From: an uncultured Eubacteriales bacterium
GTDB taxonomy: Bacteria; Bacillota; Clostridia; Oscillospirales; Acutalibacteraceae
Direction: 5' to 3'
DNA length: 21,511 nt
NCBI GenBank assembly: GCA_905198155.1
Contig: CAJKBQ010000038.1
Location: 1 to 21,511, forward strand
Positions 21,114 to 21,511 of this stretch are shown here, piece by piece (positions within the stretch are counted from its first letter, which is position 1; each line of letters starts with the position of its first letter). The position numbers and the translations under genes were made by a program. The notes beneath the pieces were generated by a model that saw only the letters and a list, made by a program, of their open reading frames with translations, made no database searches and was not told where the DNA came from.

Positions 21114-21511
21114 TTACGAATCTGCCAGCATCCCCATCGTCGGTTTGCGGTTGCGGTACCGGCTCACGCTTTGCAGCAGCCCGATCCCGAAGTACAAACA
21201 CGCCGCGCTGGAACCGCCTGCGCTGAAAAACGGCAGCGTAATCCCCACCACCGGCAGCACATACAGGCACATCCCAATATTTGCAATCGACTGGAACGCC
21301 ACCAGCCCGGCGAATCCGTACGCGATGTTGCGCCCCAGCGGATCGCGGGCGTGCTGCGCAATCCACAGCGCCGAGAAAATGATCGTCACCAGCAGCAAAA
21401 TCACCGCGCAGCAGCCGATGAACCCGAACTCCTCCCCCACCACGGAGAAGATGAAATCGTTGTGATCCTCCGGCACCACCGACGCCGCCACGCGCGGCCC
21501 GCGCAGATATC
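21114..21511 (-). CDS. FtsW/RodA/SpoVE-family SEDS peptidoglycan polymerase, N-terminus cut by window edge
   Basis: About 132 C-terminal residues are visible and the frame stays open to the right edge. Hallmarks are VPEDHNDFIFSVVGEEFGFIG (here 20 or so residues around 21416-21476) and LPFFSAGGSS, the signature of the last SEDS helices. Four membrane helices can be seen: ILLLVTIIFSALWI, a helix around FAGLVAFQSIANIG, one around MCLYVLPVVGI, and ACLYFGIGLLQSV. The C-terminus is a short cytoplasmic tail ending in ADS. SEDS proteins polymerise lipid II in elongation, division or sporulation; the visible part cannot separate RodA from FtsW or SpoVE. The gene ends before a strong terminator and is not part of the glycosidase operon. 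Confidence 0.93.
   Translation of the reverse strand, partial: YLRGPRVAASVVPEDHNDFIFSVVGEEFGFIGCCAVILLLVTIIFSALWIAQHARDPLGRNIAYGFAGLVAFQSIANIGMCLYVLPVVGITLPFFSAGGSSAACLYFGIGLLQSVSRYRNRKPTMGMLADS

Overview
The window looks like a chromosome segment of a GC-rich member of the Bacillota, most likely a Clostridia/Oscillospirales-type gut or anaerobic bacterium. The reasons are strong AGGAGG-type ribosome binding sites, several sigma-A promoters with exact 17-bp spacing, a Bce-type peptide-resistance module, clostridial zinc-ribbon/TPM envelope proteins and intracellular GH99/WbsX-like glycosidases. This placement is an inference from gene content; no rRNA or other phylogenetic marker is present.

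Left part (1-2717, + strand): the end of a zinc-ribbon protein (probably the tail of an SPFH-domain protein), a membrane-anchored double zinc-ribbon protein and a secreted, membrane-anchored TPM-domain protein, closed by a strong terminator. The trio resembles the PspA-associated YdjI/YdjG/YdjH envelope-stress set of Bacillus. Next (2745-3581, - strand) comes a more AT-rich patch with a small XRE regulator, a possible 41-residue ORF just after it, a palindrome in its upstream region, and a coiled-coil ORF that looks like a remnant.

3561-6251 (- strand) is a complete metal-resistance operon: a consensus promoter, an ArsR-family operator (9-2-9 palindrome), a separate one-domain HMA metallochaperone, a Zn/Cd/Pb P1B-ATPase lacking its own HMA domain, and an ArsR/SmtB sensor that carries both the CadC-type cysteine site and the SmtB-type alpha-5 zinc site. 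Divergently, 6285-11832 (+ strand) holds an AraC regulator followed by a full BceRSAB-like module. An inverted repeat and an extended -10 promoter lie between the kinase and the transporter genes. 11905-14062 (+ strand) is a two-gene operon of a stand-alone GlmU-like left-handed beta-helix acyltransferase and glmM, ended by a bidirectional terminator.

The right part (14075-21511) is all on the - strand: a clan-A-like glycoside hydrolase with its own promoter; just upstream of it an isolated transcription unit with promoter, two stacked helices and U-tract but no ORF (a candidate small RNA of about 74 nt); a lipoprotein of unknown function; three tandem paralogous GH99/WbsX-like glycosidases behind one promoter with two TGGTCAAA direct repeats; and, cut by the window edge, the C-terminus of an FtsW/RodA-type SEDS protein. 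The glycosidases have no signal peptides, so they probably act on imported oligosaccharides or internal glycans. The most interesting leads are the orphan small RNA, the triplicated glycosidases with their direct-repeat control region, the dual-site metal sensor, and the GlmU-like half-enzyme paired with glmM.
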